DNA from: Coniochaeta sp. PMI_546
Taxonomy: Eukaryota; Ascomycota; Sordariomycetes; Coniochaetales; Coniochaetaceae
Length of the DNA stretch: 64,000 bases
Reading direction: 5' to 3'
NCBI GenBank assembly: GCA_021432605.1
Contig: MU271144.1
Location: 186,001-250,000 of the forward strand
Below, piece by piece: positions 33,346 to 45,441 of the stretch; within the stretch, counting starts at the first letter, position 1; every line of letters begins with the position of its first letter. Both the position numbers and the translations under genes were made by a program. Under the pieces are notes generated by a model. The model did not search any database and had not been told where the DNA came from. It saw only the letters and a list, made by a program, of their open reading frames with translations.

Positions 33346-33682
33346 TGTGCCTGCAAAGCTACCTCAGCAATGTCATACAGTCACTTTTTGATTTGTGTCT
33401 TGTATAATACTTTATTTCGAAATCAGTTGCGGATATGGATTTGTTTACGACGAACGTGCACCTCGCCATTAAGCTTTTGAGGGCCAGGAAGCAGCTCCGG
33501 TGCACAGACCATGGGTACCGAGGTACTTGCCCAATTTGCTACAAGACTCAAAATTGAGACGCGTGACTTCGCGTCACCATCGCGCCTCATCTTGCCTTAT
33601 CCAAGACGACCACCAGATGCCCGTTAAACGCGTCGCTGTGCATACCGCATGAAGATGTCATCATCATAAAGGCGGAAAAGAA
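33346..33682. promoter_or_regulatory. Bidirectional SDC1/FAN1 promoter with two MluI cell-cycle boxes
   Basis: A 337-base gap separates the two divergent start codons. It has two ACGCGT hexamers, at 33559-33564 and 33628-33633, which are 119 and 50 bases before the FAN1 start. ACGCGT is the core of the MBF (Mbp1/Swi6) site that drives G1/S expression of replication and repair genes in yeasts. The first copy is followed by further CGCG-containing sequence. Binding is inferred. Confidence 0.55.
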
Positions 33683-36484
33683 ATGGACCGATTTGTGCAG
33701 CGCTCGAAACCTGGAAATAGTCCTCGTCAGCGCAACAATCGGCAACCTCTTGCGGTGGCATCATCGAACTCTGCGAGGCAGCAGCAGGATGAGCCTCCTT
33801 CCAAGAGAAGGAAGGTCACGCCCAAGAATGAGATCAGAGACTCAGATGCAGAGCCTTCAGACGACGGAGACTCGGATATTGACGGTTCTGTTCGGAGGTT
33901 TGATACCTCTAATGCGACGGGTGAGGACAGAGAAGTCGTCGAGACGTCTCTCAGACGGGTGACAGAGATTGAGAGTTCACTACCCTCTATCGAGGCCGGA
34001 AAGGATGCCATTGCAGAGTATCAAGCTTTGAGAGCATCTCAGATAGAAGAAGAAGAAGCCCGAGAGAATGCTTCAAAAGCCGAGGGGGGCAAATGGGTCC
34101 GCGGCAAATCCTCCATCTACGTCGATGCTTTCAACCTTGCCTTGGATACTGTATTGGAAGACGAAACACACTTGTTTGATGACAAGGAACGAAAAGTCTT
34201 CGAGCTGTGGCGGGCCTTAGACTATGAAGCTCAGTACCTGTACTTGCCTTGTACTTCATTCGCTGGTCCACAGGATATGTGCTGACAATCCAACAGTTAT
34301 GTGCGCTTATTTCTGCGAAAGCAAGCATCGTGGCATCGTATCGAGCGTTTAGGATATCACAGTGACATATCTGACCTCGGTCGAGCAGTGAACAACCTTC
34401 TGCAATCTCATGACCTGCCAGGATCGGCAGTGTCGGAGCCTTCCGGCGATGTGTCTGAGATTGAGACAGAGAAATGGTCACTAGATGACAGTTTCACGTT
34501 CGCAGATGCCTCGGAAAGCTTCATCACAACTATGGAGGAAGCTGTCACACTGTTGAACCTCGACGAGCTGAGAAGCTTGGCGAAGGACGCCAAGGTACAA
34601 GGCAAGAACAAATCAGATATCACCAGGGCACTGTGCCGGATGAGCTCGAAACAGGCCGGCTTGCTGTCGCTCGGACTCCGCCGGAGGAGTACGCACGAGT
34701 CTATGGATTCCCCAGATGCCACACAGGACAGTAGGACGGCGACTTTAAGGCGCGAAGACTCCAACCGCGATAATCACTTTTTGACGAAGATCCTGGCCAT
34801 CACCGGTCCCCTAATCCGTCTCTCTGCACCTGCATTCAAACTTTTCGAAAGGGTCCACTTCGTCTTCTATCGCTCGACAGAGTGGACAGAGAAGTCACTT
34901 ACAACCATCATCCTGGCCAAAATATCTCGCCGGAACTTTCCCTCATATATAGTTTGCCGGTCTAATATCTTTCCCTCACGCCACCACCTTCTCGAATTTG
35001 AGCACTCGGCGCGAACCGAACAAGCCGTCGACCAGATACTCGAGTTCAATGGCCCACCAGGAGTTGCTGGATTCCAGAAGGTGCTCGACATATTTAAATC
35101 CGTCGCCTGTCGATGGCGCGAGCTCCTGGCCGAGGAACAGCGGAAAGAGGACAACGTCTACGAGTTTGGTGAAGGTGCGTATCTGCGCCGGTTCACGGCA
35201 GCGCATGCGTATACGCGTGTCGCGCACAAGGCCGCACACGTTCTAGGGAGACTTCACCGGTACCGCGAGGAGCACGAGCTGCTATCCGAGCTATTGGCAC
35301 AACGACTGTTCCATCCAGCGAGGAGGGGGGGATGGTATGCCCGCAAGGCACTACTAGAAGAACACTACATGTGGGGAGGCGATGATGACGGCGACGATAC
35401 TGGGAGCGACGCACCTACCAAAAAGAGCCTTAGTAAATCGAGAACCAAGCCCAAAAAACCAGGCCTGACCGCAGAGTTGGAGGAGCGGAAGAAGCATTGG
35501 CACCGCATCGCGGCCGGTACCTGCGCAACTGCGCTGCAAGATCCAGACACGCACCTCATCTACCACTACGACCTGCAAAAGCGCCTGGTGAAGCTTGAAC
35601 GAAAGCTCCCCATCCCCAAGCGCCAGCAGCACGACTTCGGCCACGTGCGCCTCCTGCTGCCGGAGGAGCATACTGTGACCGGTATTCAGCTCGTGCGACA
35701 GGAATTTCTCGCGCCCGGAGCTCCCAAGCCCGGTACCCCAGGCGGGCCGAGTACCAAGACCGTCTGGCTGGATGAGCTGAGCAGCGACAAGGACGAGGAC
35801 GGCAACGCGCCTAAGGTATCGGTCGAGGAGATGTGTCTGTCCTGGTACCGCTCGCAGGGGTGGAAGGGGTACCACTCCGAAGGCGGGATTTTACGAACAC
35901 TCTTCGCCTACCTCTTCTTCGATGTGCTGTTCGTCTACGTGCCTAATGTCTTCCAGACGGCCTTTCAGACCTGCCCGCTGGACCTACATTCCGATGCGTT
36001 TTACCCTGCTCGCGCGAGCGAGATCAACCACCGCTTAGTTGAGATCGAGAATGGCGAGGCGGAGAGGATCGTGAGGACAGTGGACGGGCGGGAGCGGGAG
36101 CGGAGGACCTGTGTCGTTGGGCTGAACTGGGACTTTGAGCTGGAAGACCTGGTCGAGCTGGTCAACTGCTTCGACGGCGCGGCACTTGCGGCGATTTGCA
36201 AAGTCATGGCGCAGGAGTACAGGGCCAGAGGAGGCGGCGTGCCGGACCTTGTTCTTTGGCGGCCGGGTGGTGAGGGACAAAACAATACCGTAACCAAAGG
36301 GGAAGTCATGTTCGCAGAAGTCAAGAGCGCCAATGATCGGCTCAGCGATACGCAACGGCTGTGGATACACGTGCTCACTGGTGCCGGGGTCAGAGTGGCG
36401 CTCTGCAACGCCGTGGCCAGAGATGTCAGGGTCCTGGACGGAGACAAGATACGGGTGATGAGCCGTGAGGAGTCTGCAGCATGA
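33683..36484 (+). CDS. FAN1: FAN1 family structure-specific nuclease (VRR-NUC)
   Basis: Two exons (33683-34233, 34297-36484) encode 912 residues. FAN1 is a 5'-flap endo/exonuclease in interstrand crosslink repair. The N-terminal 180 residues are acidic and disordered, and no UBZ finger is seen, as in other fungal forms. The SAP-like segment (LNLDELRSLAKDAKVQGKNK) is followed by helical TPR-like repeats and the C-terminal VRR-NUC domain: SWYRSQGWKGYHSEGG, LFFDVLF, the catalytic PD..(E)VK set with Asp834, Glu858 and Lys860, and RLSDTQRLWI. The splice junction CA/T restores DYEAHYVRLFLRK. A Lys-rich linker lies at about residues 565-575. It starts at the first ATG after the promoter with MCB boxes. 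Confidence 0.95.
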
Positions 36485-39049
36485 TTCGATGCTGCGAATG
36501 ATGGTCACTTCCCATCCGAGCTCGGCATATCACAACATCAAGTCGTGCAAGCTATACCATATGGCCTCGATCCCGTAGAGCACATTTGATGCTCTCAAAA
36601 TAGATCTCTTGGCGAATATTACAACAACAATATTTTCGAGACAGGTCCCTTCGTGCAGTTCGCATCTCAGCCCAAGAGTATCAACGGCAGCAGTACACCT
36701 GCAGTATCACAAACAAGCCGTCTCAAACGTGTAGTTCCTAGAAAGCACGCGCAGGTGTGGCCCCGACGGGACGAAGCGTTGTTTCATGTTGCACTCGTTT
36801 CGAACCCCAGACGGGATCTATATTTGTTTCAGTGGGCAAAATACATCTTGACTTCCTGGCAGAGCATTGCATCACGGTACACCCAGAATCAACCCCAATC
36901 TATTGTACGGCACTTCCGTCGACTTGATGCCCTGTCTGCCCCGGATAGCAACAAATCGCCGATTGCACGACCAGCCTTTGATGAGCTCATCGTCCACTAA
37001 GACGCCGTCATTGGGGACTATATGTGATGCCGCTAAGCACTAAGAGAACAAAGAACGCCGGACAAGAATAGGTGTTCGTCCGGCCACGATCCTTCACCGC
37101 CGTTTTGCGGGTTCTGGAATCGTGTTATCACGGCGTGGCAGTGTACTAGGGGGGGGGGAAAGGGAATATTCCCACTGGACACTCACCGAAGGGTAACGAT
37201 GTGCGTCTGAGCCCTCGGCATTTTCACCGGGAGGGGACCACTCGGCTTGGGAGCTGGACCCTGGTGTGTGATACTAGTGCTCACGAGCGACGAACACGGA
37301 AGACGTAGCACCGCTCCATGGTACAAATTACATCAGAAAAGGTCTCGATGTCCGAGACTGGGTATGTCCAGGCTCAGGTACGTGCCCGAGACGAGAGGAA
37401 TGCAGACAGAGCCCATGTTCTACCATGGGCGAGATTGCGTTTTCGTAGGCAGATAACCTCATCTCGTTCATGAAAACCGGCCCGAGGTAAGGGGATCGCG
37501 TTCAAGTAAACCAGCCACATAGTTCTCGTCGCTATCTTCAAAGTCCCATCCTCAAGATTCTCATACTCATTTCCGCACCGCAATCTTCAGTCCCATGGAC
37601 CATTCGTCGGGATGCAATCCAAGGCAGTCGAGCAGAGAGGAATGATACGTATCGGTACTATCGTCTTCGGCGCTTAAGTGCACTACTTAACGAATCACAA
37701 GGCGCCGTTGGTCCCAGTCCTCGTGTTCATTGGTTGGTTACAAAGTCCAGGATGCAAGGTCGCAACGCACTCCCTCTCTCCCCTTTGTCCAAAGAGAAAG
37801 GACGTCAGTGCGTCTCTCAATCAATAAAACCCTGTCCGGCGCTTAACGCTTTCGACAGTACACCAATGAAGGCGTGCCCCATCTCTCCCCGGACTAGGGC
37901 CCCCGGCAATGGAGCCATGCGGGCGGATTGCGCTAGCGGTTGATTGGGTTGACGGAGGATGTCCAGACAGGGTGTGGTTGCTGCTGCCTTCGTGGAGGGG
38001 TAACTTTTTTTCTTCGAGTGGCTGTGTGGGTGGAAGAGCAGGTAGTTGATACTACGAGGTTTACAAGTCCAAGAGCCTGAGGGACAGACCATGGAAAGAG
38101 TCAAGGTAGGTGGTAAATGAGCCTTTGGAAGATGACAGACAGGGCCGCTTCTGTCAGAGATCTGATGCACAGACAGCAGTCTGAGGTCATCCCTAGCCTC
38201 TCACATGATTGTGACAGAATGGTCCGTTGGTGACGACTTTGCAGCCTCTTCCAAACCTTATCCTGCTGTCGTTAAGGAACGATCTAGCCATAGCTCATCT
38301 GCTTTGTCCCTTGAACCCCTCCTTTTGGCCACGATCTCAGAGGCCCCCCGCCGCGGCCAGAGCAATAAACAAACAACACGCAGACACCCGGCCGCATACC
38401 TGGCCGCTCATGGTGCTTGTGCGCGAATGATATGCGTAGCCAAATCAAACGTCGCACTACTTTCTCAAAACAAACAGATAGATCTTGCTGGCTTCTAGCC
38501 GGCTACTGTGGGGGACGCGTAATGACAGGAAATCATAGGTCATGATCAGAATGAATTCGTTGTCCATGCTGGCTTGCGCTGTGTAAGCTATCCAAAACTC
38601 AGTATTTTCCTCCGTAACCGTCCCACAGCTTCCCTGAATAGCAAAACATAATTGGACTTCCTGGTGGTATCCCCCCAAATAAAAAACATTGAGCTGGCAA
38701 GACGCCGTCCAGCAACGCCAGAACCTATGCAGTGCGTTCAATTCCTTCATTCCATGCCCTCTGTTGCGCGGCGAATCGCAGTGACTCCAGCACCTCCACG
38801 TAGATAGCATGGTCTTGAGCCGTGAAGACGGCCATAGATAATAGAGGCTGCCTCCCTCTAGGAGGCGTCGGTAAAGCGGACACATTGGCGTTATCGTTGT
38901 CGTGCAACAAAGGAAAGATGGTACCTGGTGTAGATGGTGATTATAACTCCGATATAGCCTAATGGATTGACGGTATCCCTTCAGCTCGAGTCGTCCAAGA
39001 CCAGATCGATAGGTTTCCCTCTAACCCATGAGGTTTCGCCTTTCGACCC
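36485..39049. other. 2.6 kb gene-free stretch
   Basis: No supportable gene. It contains a G10 run at 37149-37158 and the perfect 12-bp palindrome GGGAATATTCCC at 37162-37173 just after it. A 61-codon minus-strand frame (38910-38725) has no ATG at its start and no recognisable content. Confidence 0.45.
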
Positions 39050-39997
39050 TCACGCATCAACTGCCGTCTCGTGATCAAGTTTCCTCCTCTTACCCTTTGG
39101 TGCAGGTGCCATCCTCGGCGTGTAGGTGACGGTCCGAGTTACTACCTCCCGGACATGCCGCACAGTCGACCTCGACTCTCGCTTTGAACCGGTGACGGCG
39201 GCATTAGCCGTCTTTGGTGTCGTTGCGCCCGAGGTAGACGCAGCAGCGGCTCCCGGTACCTCGGTGAACCGTCTCGATTTCAGCGCAGCGTCCCAGTCAA
39301 AGGGAGACCGTATCGATCGGGCGCTCCACGGCGACCTGGGCGAGTCCACACCGCCACAATTAGACATTGGCGAGGTAGGGACGTTCAGGCTCGGAAAATT
39401 AAGATTTGTAGCAGGTGCCGACATTGGGTACTGCGAACCGTTGGCGAGAGGAGTCATCGCCGTTGCTCTTCCAGCGGCAGCCTTTGGCGACTTCAGTTTG
39501 TCTGGCACTGCCGATTTTGGCGCATGCTCATGGTCGTCGCACTTGCAGCTGACGTCTGTCTTCTCAGACGTTGCCGTAGACGGCGCGCTGTCGACCTCTC
39601 CTTTGTCCAGCTCGGATGATGACGATTCTGCAGTACTGGTGGTACTATCTGAGGCAGTCGAGGCTGAGGTAGATGTGCGATTAAGCGGCATCTTGCCGCT
39701 GAGTGGGGGTGAGGCCAAGGAGATGGACTTTAGAAAATCCATGTATGCCAGAGGAGGCGTGATCGGCGTCTTCTCTTCGTTCTTGATGCGCGCACTCATG
39801 GGAGTCTGACATGGAAGGCCTGCTGAAGGAAGACCCGCAGATGGCAAAGGTTCCCGGAACATAGACAGAGCCGAGAGAGGAGTCGTGGCGGAGATGGCGG
39901 ATGGGATATCGCGAAGCACATCTTTTGGAAAGTTGGCAGTGGACGGCGTCGCCAGCGCCAGCGTAGGCTTACGCATAGGAACAGGGTCGGTGGCCAT
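39050..39997 (-). CDS. Conserved fungal protein, intrinsically disordered, function unknown
   Basis: A single exon encodes 315 residues, very rich in Ser, Thr, Ala and Pro. Visible pieces are TPPLAYMDFLKSI, a short CKCDDHEH segment, SPRSPWSARSIRSPFDWDAAL, and a basic C-terminus with REVVTRTVTYTPRMAPAPKGKRRK that could act as a nuclear localisation signal. The pattern of short islands in a low-complexity background is that of a regulatory or scaffold protein. The MDFLK and TVTYTP islands look like segments shared by uncharacterised ascomycete proteins, which is recollection rather than a search result. The start is the first ATG and the gene is probably intronless. I assign no biochemical role. 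Confidence 0.75.
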   Translation of the reverse strand: MATDPVPMRKPTLALATPSTANFPKDVLRDIPSAISATTPLSALSMFREPLPSAGLPSAGLPCQTPMSARIKNEEKTPITPPLAYMDFLKSISLASPPLSGKMPLNRTSTSASTASDSTTSTAESSSSELDKGEVDSAPSTATSEKTDVSCKCDDHEHAPKSAVPDKLKSPKAAAGRATAMTPLANGSQYPMSAPATNLNFPSLNVPTSPMSNCGGVDSPRSPWSARSIRSPFDWDAALKSRRFTEVPGAAAASTSGATTPKTANAAVTGSKRESRSTVRHVREVVTRTVTYTPRMAPAPKGKRRKLDHETAVDA

Positions 39998-42900
39998 GGT
40001 GGTGGATAGTGAGGATCAGTCCGTGATGTCAAGTCAAGCTAATGACTTGATAATGCCTTCCCGGGTTGGAGAGCTGCCTCTCAGAGGTCAACTTGCCTTG
40101 AGAACTTGGTGAGGACGGCAAGACAGGACTGGAGTACGGCAGTGACGAGAAGGGAGGAGATGCAGGAAGCTGCAGGAGGGGTGGAAATGGTTATATGGTA
40201 ATGTGGGTGGACGGATAGCAGAGGTGGTCAAATAGCAGCCGGTGCTATTTTGTTTATTATTTGCTGGCGCTTGAGGTGGGTCCGCGGGCCTTTGGGTTGG
40301 TGACTCCCTTGTTCAGGGCGTTGGGTTCACGATCCTCGTGGTGTCGCGGCCTGTATCTTGCAGCCAAGGTGTAACACGACAAGGATCCAATGCGCGATGT
40401 GTTTTGCTGGGTCTGGCGCGATGTGGGAGGGAACTGAGCAAAGATAGCGAACGCTTTGAACTTGTGAGCCAGAGCACTGTAGAGGAGCCACGCAAGAAAG
40501 AGGTGGCAGAGATTCAGGGATGTAAGTGGAAAGGGAAGTGACGACCCGAGCAACAAGTGGTACGTACAAAGCGGCGGTAGAGAAGGGAAGGAGCAGGGGC
40601 AGGACTCGCAGGAGCAAGTCGACTAAGCGAGAAGCGACACTTCACCACGCTGCAGGCGCTTGGAGAGTGTGCTGAGGGCTGAATGCTGCCTTAGCGTGTG
40701 AGCGGTTTCAAGCTCATCCGCGTCCAAACGGCGTCCTCAGAGGCCCCCTGTTCGCCTGCCTTCCTTCAAACTTCTCCTCACTTCGCCCGGGTAGAGTGGG
40801 AAGGAGCTTCAATGAGATAGGCGGGCTTTGGGAGAGCTGCACATGCAGAATGTGGGCAAATTTACAGGAAGGTGCAGTTGACCGCTGGGAAGAGACGCAA
40901 CCTTGCAGCCTTGGAAGATAGGGTGGGCACGGGACAGAAATCGTGACTTACAAGATTGCTCCAGCGCTTAAACTGGCAATCAGGCCTTTGGGCGGAAAAC
41001 AGGACGGGAATATCCAATGTTCTTTGGCGAAATCCCGCACGAGAACAGGGCAAATGTCCGTCCTTGTATTTTGTGACGAGGAAAGATGGGCAAATCTGGC
41101 TCCCGGATGACCAGGTTGCAAATGCGAGATGCTTGCTCTCTGTGCTGCGATTCGATGGTGATCGGAGTTGCCAGTGTGGATGTTTGATTGGTTGAGCTCG
41201 CTGGAACCTGCAGCTTTTGAAGCGCTGAGATATTCTTAGCCAGTGAGTCCCTGATTGGTCACGACAACTGTTTGGCGCTCACCTCAATTCGAAGTCGTCT
41301 CTATCAGCAACTTCAACAGAGAACGTCGGCTTCAACCAGGAAAAGGGCCCAACCGTTCTCCCCTGCGAACTCACTGGCTTGGTGTGTCGTCTTGTTGCCG
41401 CCTGTGCAACTAGGGAAGCCTGACCTCGTTCGTCTTGCTTCTTGCTCTTTGCTTCTCGTCTTCGAATATAGAAACAGCAAATGATCGAGATGAGCCTTAG
41501 CTCGATTGGAGACGCTCGCGGGATGGTGTTCGGGCTCTCTGGTCAAAGATGTGCGAGCTGAATGAGGTCACACGACACGGCTCAGCCGATGTCGAGGGCG
41601 TCGATGTCTATACTTCAACTTCGTCCGGAGATGGGAGTGTTGAGCATCTACAACACAGACAGTCTGCTCCCGAGAGCTGGGGGGGGCTGCCAGACATATA
41701 TGATATATGTGGTCTCCCGCGCCCAGCTTACATGCACGCGCCGTCTGAAATCTACGAAATCTCCGCTGCTACGTAGGATTAGGGTCTACCCTCTCCCACA
41801 GCACTGCCACGCCTCAGTCGTTGCTTCAGCGAGCGCGCGGTACGAACCTGCCTCGGCTGCTTGCTTCAACATCATTCAGGTTGTTCAAGCCAAGTGGCTG
41901 CTGCTTGCCAGAACCAATGTGGACATCGCGCTTCTCGAAGTTGGGAAAAGCGGCTGTCAAAGGCCGACGGAATGAAGTTCACACAACGCGCGCTCCAGAA
42001 TTGGCTTGCCGTTGAGCATTTCGTTGGCTACCGGCCATGTGGTCCAATATTAGCCACAGTACATATATCGTGCGCTTAGGAGGAATGCCTCATAGGGTAG
42101 TGGTTGGCTGTCTCTCAGACTCGAGCTGTCTTGTATTCCTCCGCAGGCATGTTAGGTTATAACTCAGAGCGCGCGCCTGCTCCCACCATGCTTCTCTATC
42201 CGTGGTCTTGAAGGGGGTGTGGACTACGTAGCCAAATGCTAAGGTAGGAACCTCCCGACGCAGAGACAAGTAGTGGTCGCGGCCTGTCCATTACTCCATT
42301 GTCAACGTCGAGTCGTCTCAAGATGTCAGTTGCAGAGGACTTGATGGACCGTCCCTTCCCCGACAGGCCTGCTCTTAGATCTACTTTGCATCTCAATGGT
42401 CAAGGAATACCTATTACGCCAGTCTTCCAGAAGCACTGCGCCGCTGGGGTGGGCTTGCGGTACTCCACTTGAGCCGCCCACCCTGAACTGGTAGGTTCCT
42501 AAGCGCCGGGTCAGATGCGCTGGACACATTTGGTCAAACCTTGCTTTTGATGTATGTTCGACCTGTTAAACATAGGTTCAGTCAGGCAGTGTCTCAATCT
42601 TTGGCGTGTTCGTTGTGAGTGCTTGGGGAGACGTGTGACGGTACACATTCCTGACCGTGATTGATTTTATAGAGCCCCAGATGCGGTGACCAACCCTGGA
42701 TTAGTACTTGTGTTGGTAAGTTTGTCCGTGATGTCTGCTGCTGGCCATACCGACGGAGGACAGACTCGAGGGGATGAAAAGGAGTGCAGAGAATGGCAGT
42801 CAGTCTTGTTGAGACTGGTGAAGTTGCTTGTGTACATCAACTACGAGAGCTAATCCTATCCAGTACCCCCTTCAGCGGCAACCCCCCATGTTGGCGCGGT

Positions 42901-44349
42901 TATCGACTCGCTATGACGTTGGCTAGTAGCGCGGTACAGCGACCGAGCGCTTGGGTCTTCGTGGGCTGTCCTCTGCATCCATGTTATGCTTTGAGATATC
43001 GCCATGTAAACGGACCGTACCTGCGACCAGAACGCTGCAAGGGTCAGGATGTTCTCTCGAGTGTGGACATGGCTGACTGGCTCCCAACTTCGGAAGAAAA
43101 CAATAGCATAGCGCCAGAGATTGCGTCTTTGTTCAGGGTCAGAGGCTTCGTGCACTTGCTGGACCACTGAGGTTGTTGGTGCTGATCCATGCTGTCGGAA
43201 GTGATTCACGCGGACCGGCTTCAAGGCACCAGGGGCTCAACCTTAGGTCTGTTACCGAGTCAATTCTCTCTCAAGGTACGTTCTGCGTGCCGCCGGGGTT
43301 TGGCCGCATACTCGGCCTCGTGGCGTCTATGCATCAATTCATGCTTGTTGAACAAGATGGAAGGGACTCTTGTCTTGTCACAGACGTTCCCTTCACTTCA
43401 ACGACCCTACGTGCAATGCCAGCATCCATATACGCCCTTCTGTTCGATATTCCGCGAGTTGGCTTCGTCCCTGCATCAAGGATTTGGCGCTGACGCTGTC
43501 ACAGTCTCTAGTTAGATCACCAACGGACACAACACGATGGGAGTGACCAGTTGCAAACGAGATAGCAGCGTCGGACCGCCATCATGTGCGAATGGGCTGT
43601 ATGTAGCTCGAGTTCCTTCACAGAGTCGTCAATACGAGTCACCTCCCCGATGTCAGGGGTAGCGGCACAGACTGAGCTATGGAAGAAAGCCAAGAGACGC
43701 AAGATGGTCTGCTGATGAGAAGCAGCCCACGTCAGGGCCAAAGTATGTATGTCTCTGGTCTACCTAGGAAGCGGGAAATATCTGTCGTACTGCCCCTGTT
43801 CTGGACAGTCCTTCTTGAGGGCAACAACCAACAGAGACTCTCTCCCTGGCTTTGCCTTAACGGCCCAGGAGCAATCTCAGTAAGCCTGCATTTACTAGAA
43901 GCAATCCCGTTCTTGGTCAATCAACGAGCTTGGTCTCGCATTTTGACAATCATGTGGCACCGGTGTTTCGCTGCATACCGACTCTAAATTTTGATGCTGT
44001 CTCACTCGTCAATCAGTCAGGGAGCAGATGGTTATCGTGTCACCGTGAAGTATTCTAAATATTCCAGGTTGTCTGCTACCTGGAGTCGTCTTCGAGGCTC
44101 AGCACCGAATATGGCACTTTGACGGCCTTGATAATACTGTGGCCACTTTCGTCCTCGAGGAGCTTTTTATGACGTTCCAAGCGACCTAGTTCATACGCGT
44201 GGCCGGTAGAATGACTGTTCATCTGTTGTAAGTGACTATTATAAATGGATGTACATGTATTCAATTTATCGTGGTCCATTGATATGTGTCCCAAAGATTC
44301 GCTCACTTAGCATAGCACGAGGTAGGAGCAGCACCAAAAAAAAACGAAG
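39998..44349. other. 4.4 kb gene-poor block
   Basis: Contains the promoter of the disordered-protein gene (right of 39997) and no supportable gene. A minus-strand frame at 40617-40327 starts with a signal-like hydrophobic run but has no ATG. Frames at 42.8-43.5 kb lack family features. GC and CpG look ordinary. Confidence 0.4.
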
Positions 44350-45441
44350 CTACGGCACCCTCGGTTCTTGGATGGTGGCGGGCTTTGGCTGACCCAAGAT
44401 GACATCAAGAACCTTGTGATCTTCATATGCAGCAACGGTGCGCTCACAAAGGGCAGCCACGCGTTCCTTGGACTGTAAACCGTCAGGACAGATGAGCCAG
44501 ATGACATTCGTCATGAACGACCGCCGATATTCGAGCATGACCTCGGGGTCGTTGTGCCGGTCGAACTTTGGCCCGCCGAGACAGTGCAGCGTCTCGAGGT
44601 AATGGTCTAGGATGTCCATCTCGTGGGCGCGGCGATCCTCGACCGTCAGCATGGCCGTCATGTGATAGACAACGTCGTGGAAGCACGACCCGAAGTGGAA
44701 GGCCGACCAGTCCAGGAATCCGATGCGCCCGTCGGTGGTGAAGTAGATGTTGCCGATGTGCGTGTCGCCGTGGAGGAGGGTGCGGAAACGGGGATTCCTC
44801 TCGCTGTAATAGCGGACCAGGGCCTCGTTGCACCGCTTGCCGTCCATCAAGTTATCGGGAAGCGGCGGCCGCCCATGTGTCCGGACCACAGTGTCCCAGA
44901 AGGAGCACATAAACGTCATGGCTGGATCGTAGTTGTTCCAAATCCAGGGATGATCGTCCTGGCTCTGTCCCCAGTACGTAGCATGGAGGCCTGCCAGCTG
45001 CTGCACACCGTTCATGACCTTCTCGACCGGGTAGGCGGCGACCTCGGGAGGGAAGGAGCACCCCTCCGTGGCCAGGTCGCTCATGATGGCGATGCCCTGT
45101 TCGTCGCTGGTGCCGCTCCACCAACCCCGGGGGAAGATCATGTTACTTAGAGTTGGGGCAATCTTTGAAAAGAATTCGGCTTCGCGCTGGGCTAAGCTAA
45201 TAGTCCACGGCTGGGCTTCAATCATCTTGGGGTCGAAGACGCCCTTGACGCAGATATAGGTCGGCCTCTCATCCCCGCTCTCATGCTCGTACGTGATGGT
45301 GAAGAACAGCTTGCTGGCTGTGCCCCAGATGTTTCGCGTGTTCTCGACAGACTTGATCGTATGCCCCAGCTTGGCTCCCAGCCACTCAGGGGTCAGGTCC
45401 GAAGGGAGGGCCGGAAGCCTCTCGACTGATGTTGCGGCCAT
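44350..45441 (-). CDS. Aminoglycoside/choline-kinase-like (APH/CHK) small-molecule phosphotransferase
   Basis: A single exon encodes 363 residues with a protein-kinase-like fold that phosphorylates small molecules. The N-lobe has the Lys candidate in YICVKGVFD (Lys66). The catalytic loop is LLHGDTHIGN with His224, Asp226 and Asn231, and the metal-binding Asp is Asp244 in IGFLDWSAF. HFGSCFHDVVYHM and DHYLETL are typical of the CHK/ecdysteroid-kinase-like branch (PF02958/PF01636). It has no introns, unlike most neighbours, and sits alone in gene-poor DNA, which suits an accessory gene. The substrate is unknown. A hygromycin-like resistance role is possible but unsupported. Confidence 0.85.
   Translation of the reverse strand: MAATSVERLPALPSDLTPEWLGAKLGHTIKSVENTRNIWGTASKLFFTITYEHESGDERPTYICVKGVFDPKMIEAQPWTISLAQREAEFFSKIAPTLSNMIFPRGWWSGTSDEQGIAIMSDLATEGCSFPPEVAAYPVEKVMNGVQQLAGLHATYWGQSQDDHPWIWNNYDPAMTFMCSFWDTVVRTHGRPPLPDNLMDGKRCNEALVRYYSERNPRFRTLLHGDTHIGNIYFTTDGRIGFLDWSAFHFGSCFHDVVYHMTAMLTVEDRRAHEMDILDHYLETLHCLGGPKFDRHNDPEVMLEYRRSFMTNVIWLICPDGLQSKERVAALCERTVAAYEDHKVLDVILGQPKPATIQEPRVP

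Noticed and set aside
37149-37173. G10 run followed by GGGAATATTCCC palindrome
   Set aside because: A simple homopolymer and a short palindrome without repeats elsewhere in the window; probably chance.
38725-38910. Small minus-strand reading frame of 61 codons
   Set aside because: It has a non-ATG start and a stop shortly upstream, with no splice partner or family feature.
40327-40617. Secreted small protein with signal-like N-terminus
   Set aside because: The apparent start is TTG, not ATG. The sequence lies in the upstream region of the disordered-protein gene and is probably chance.
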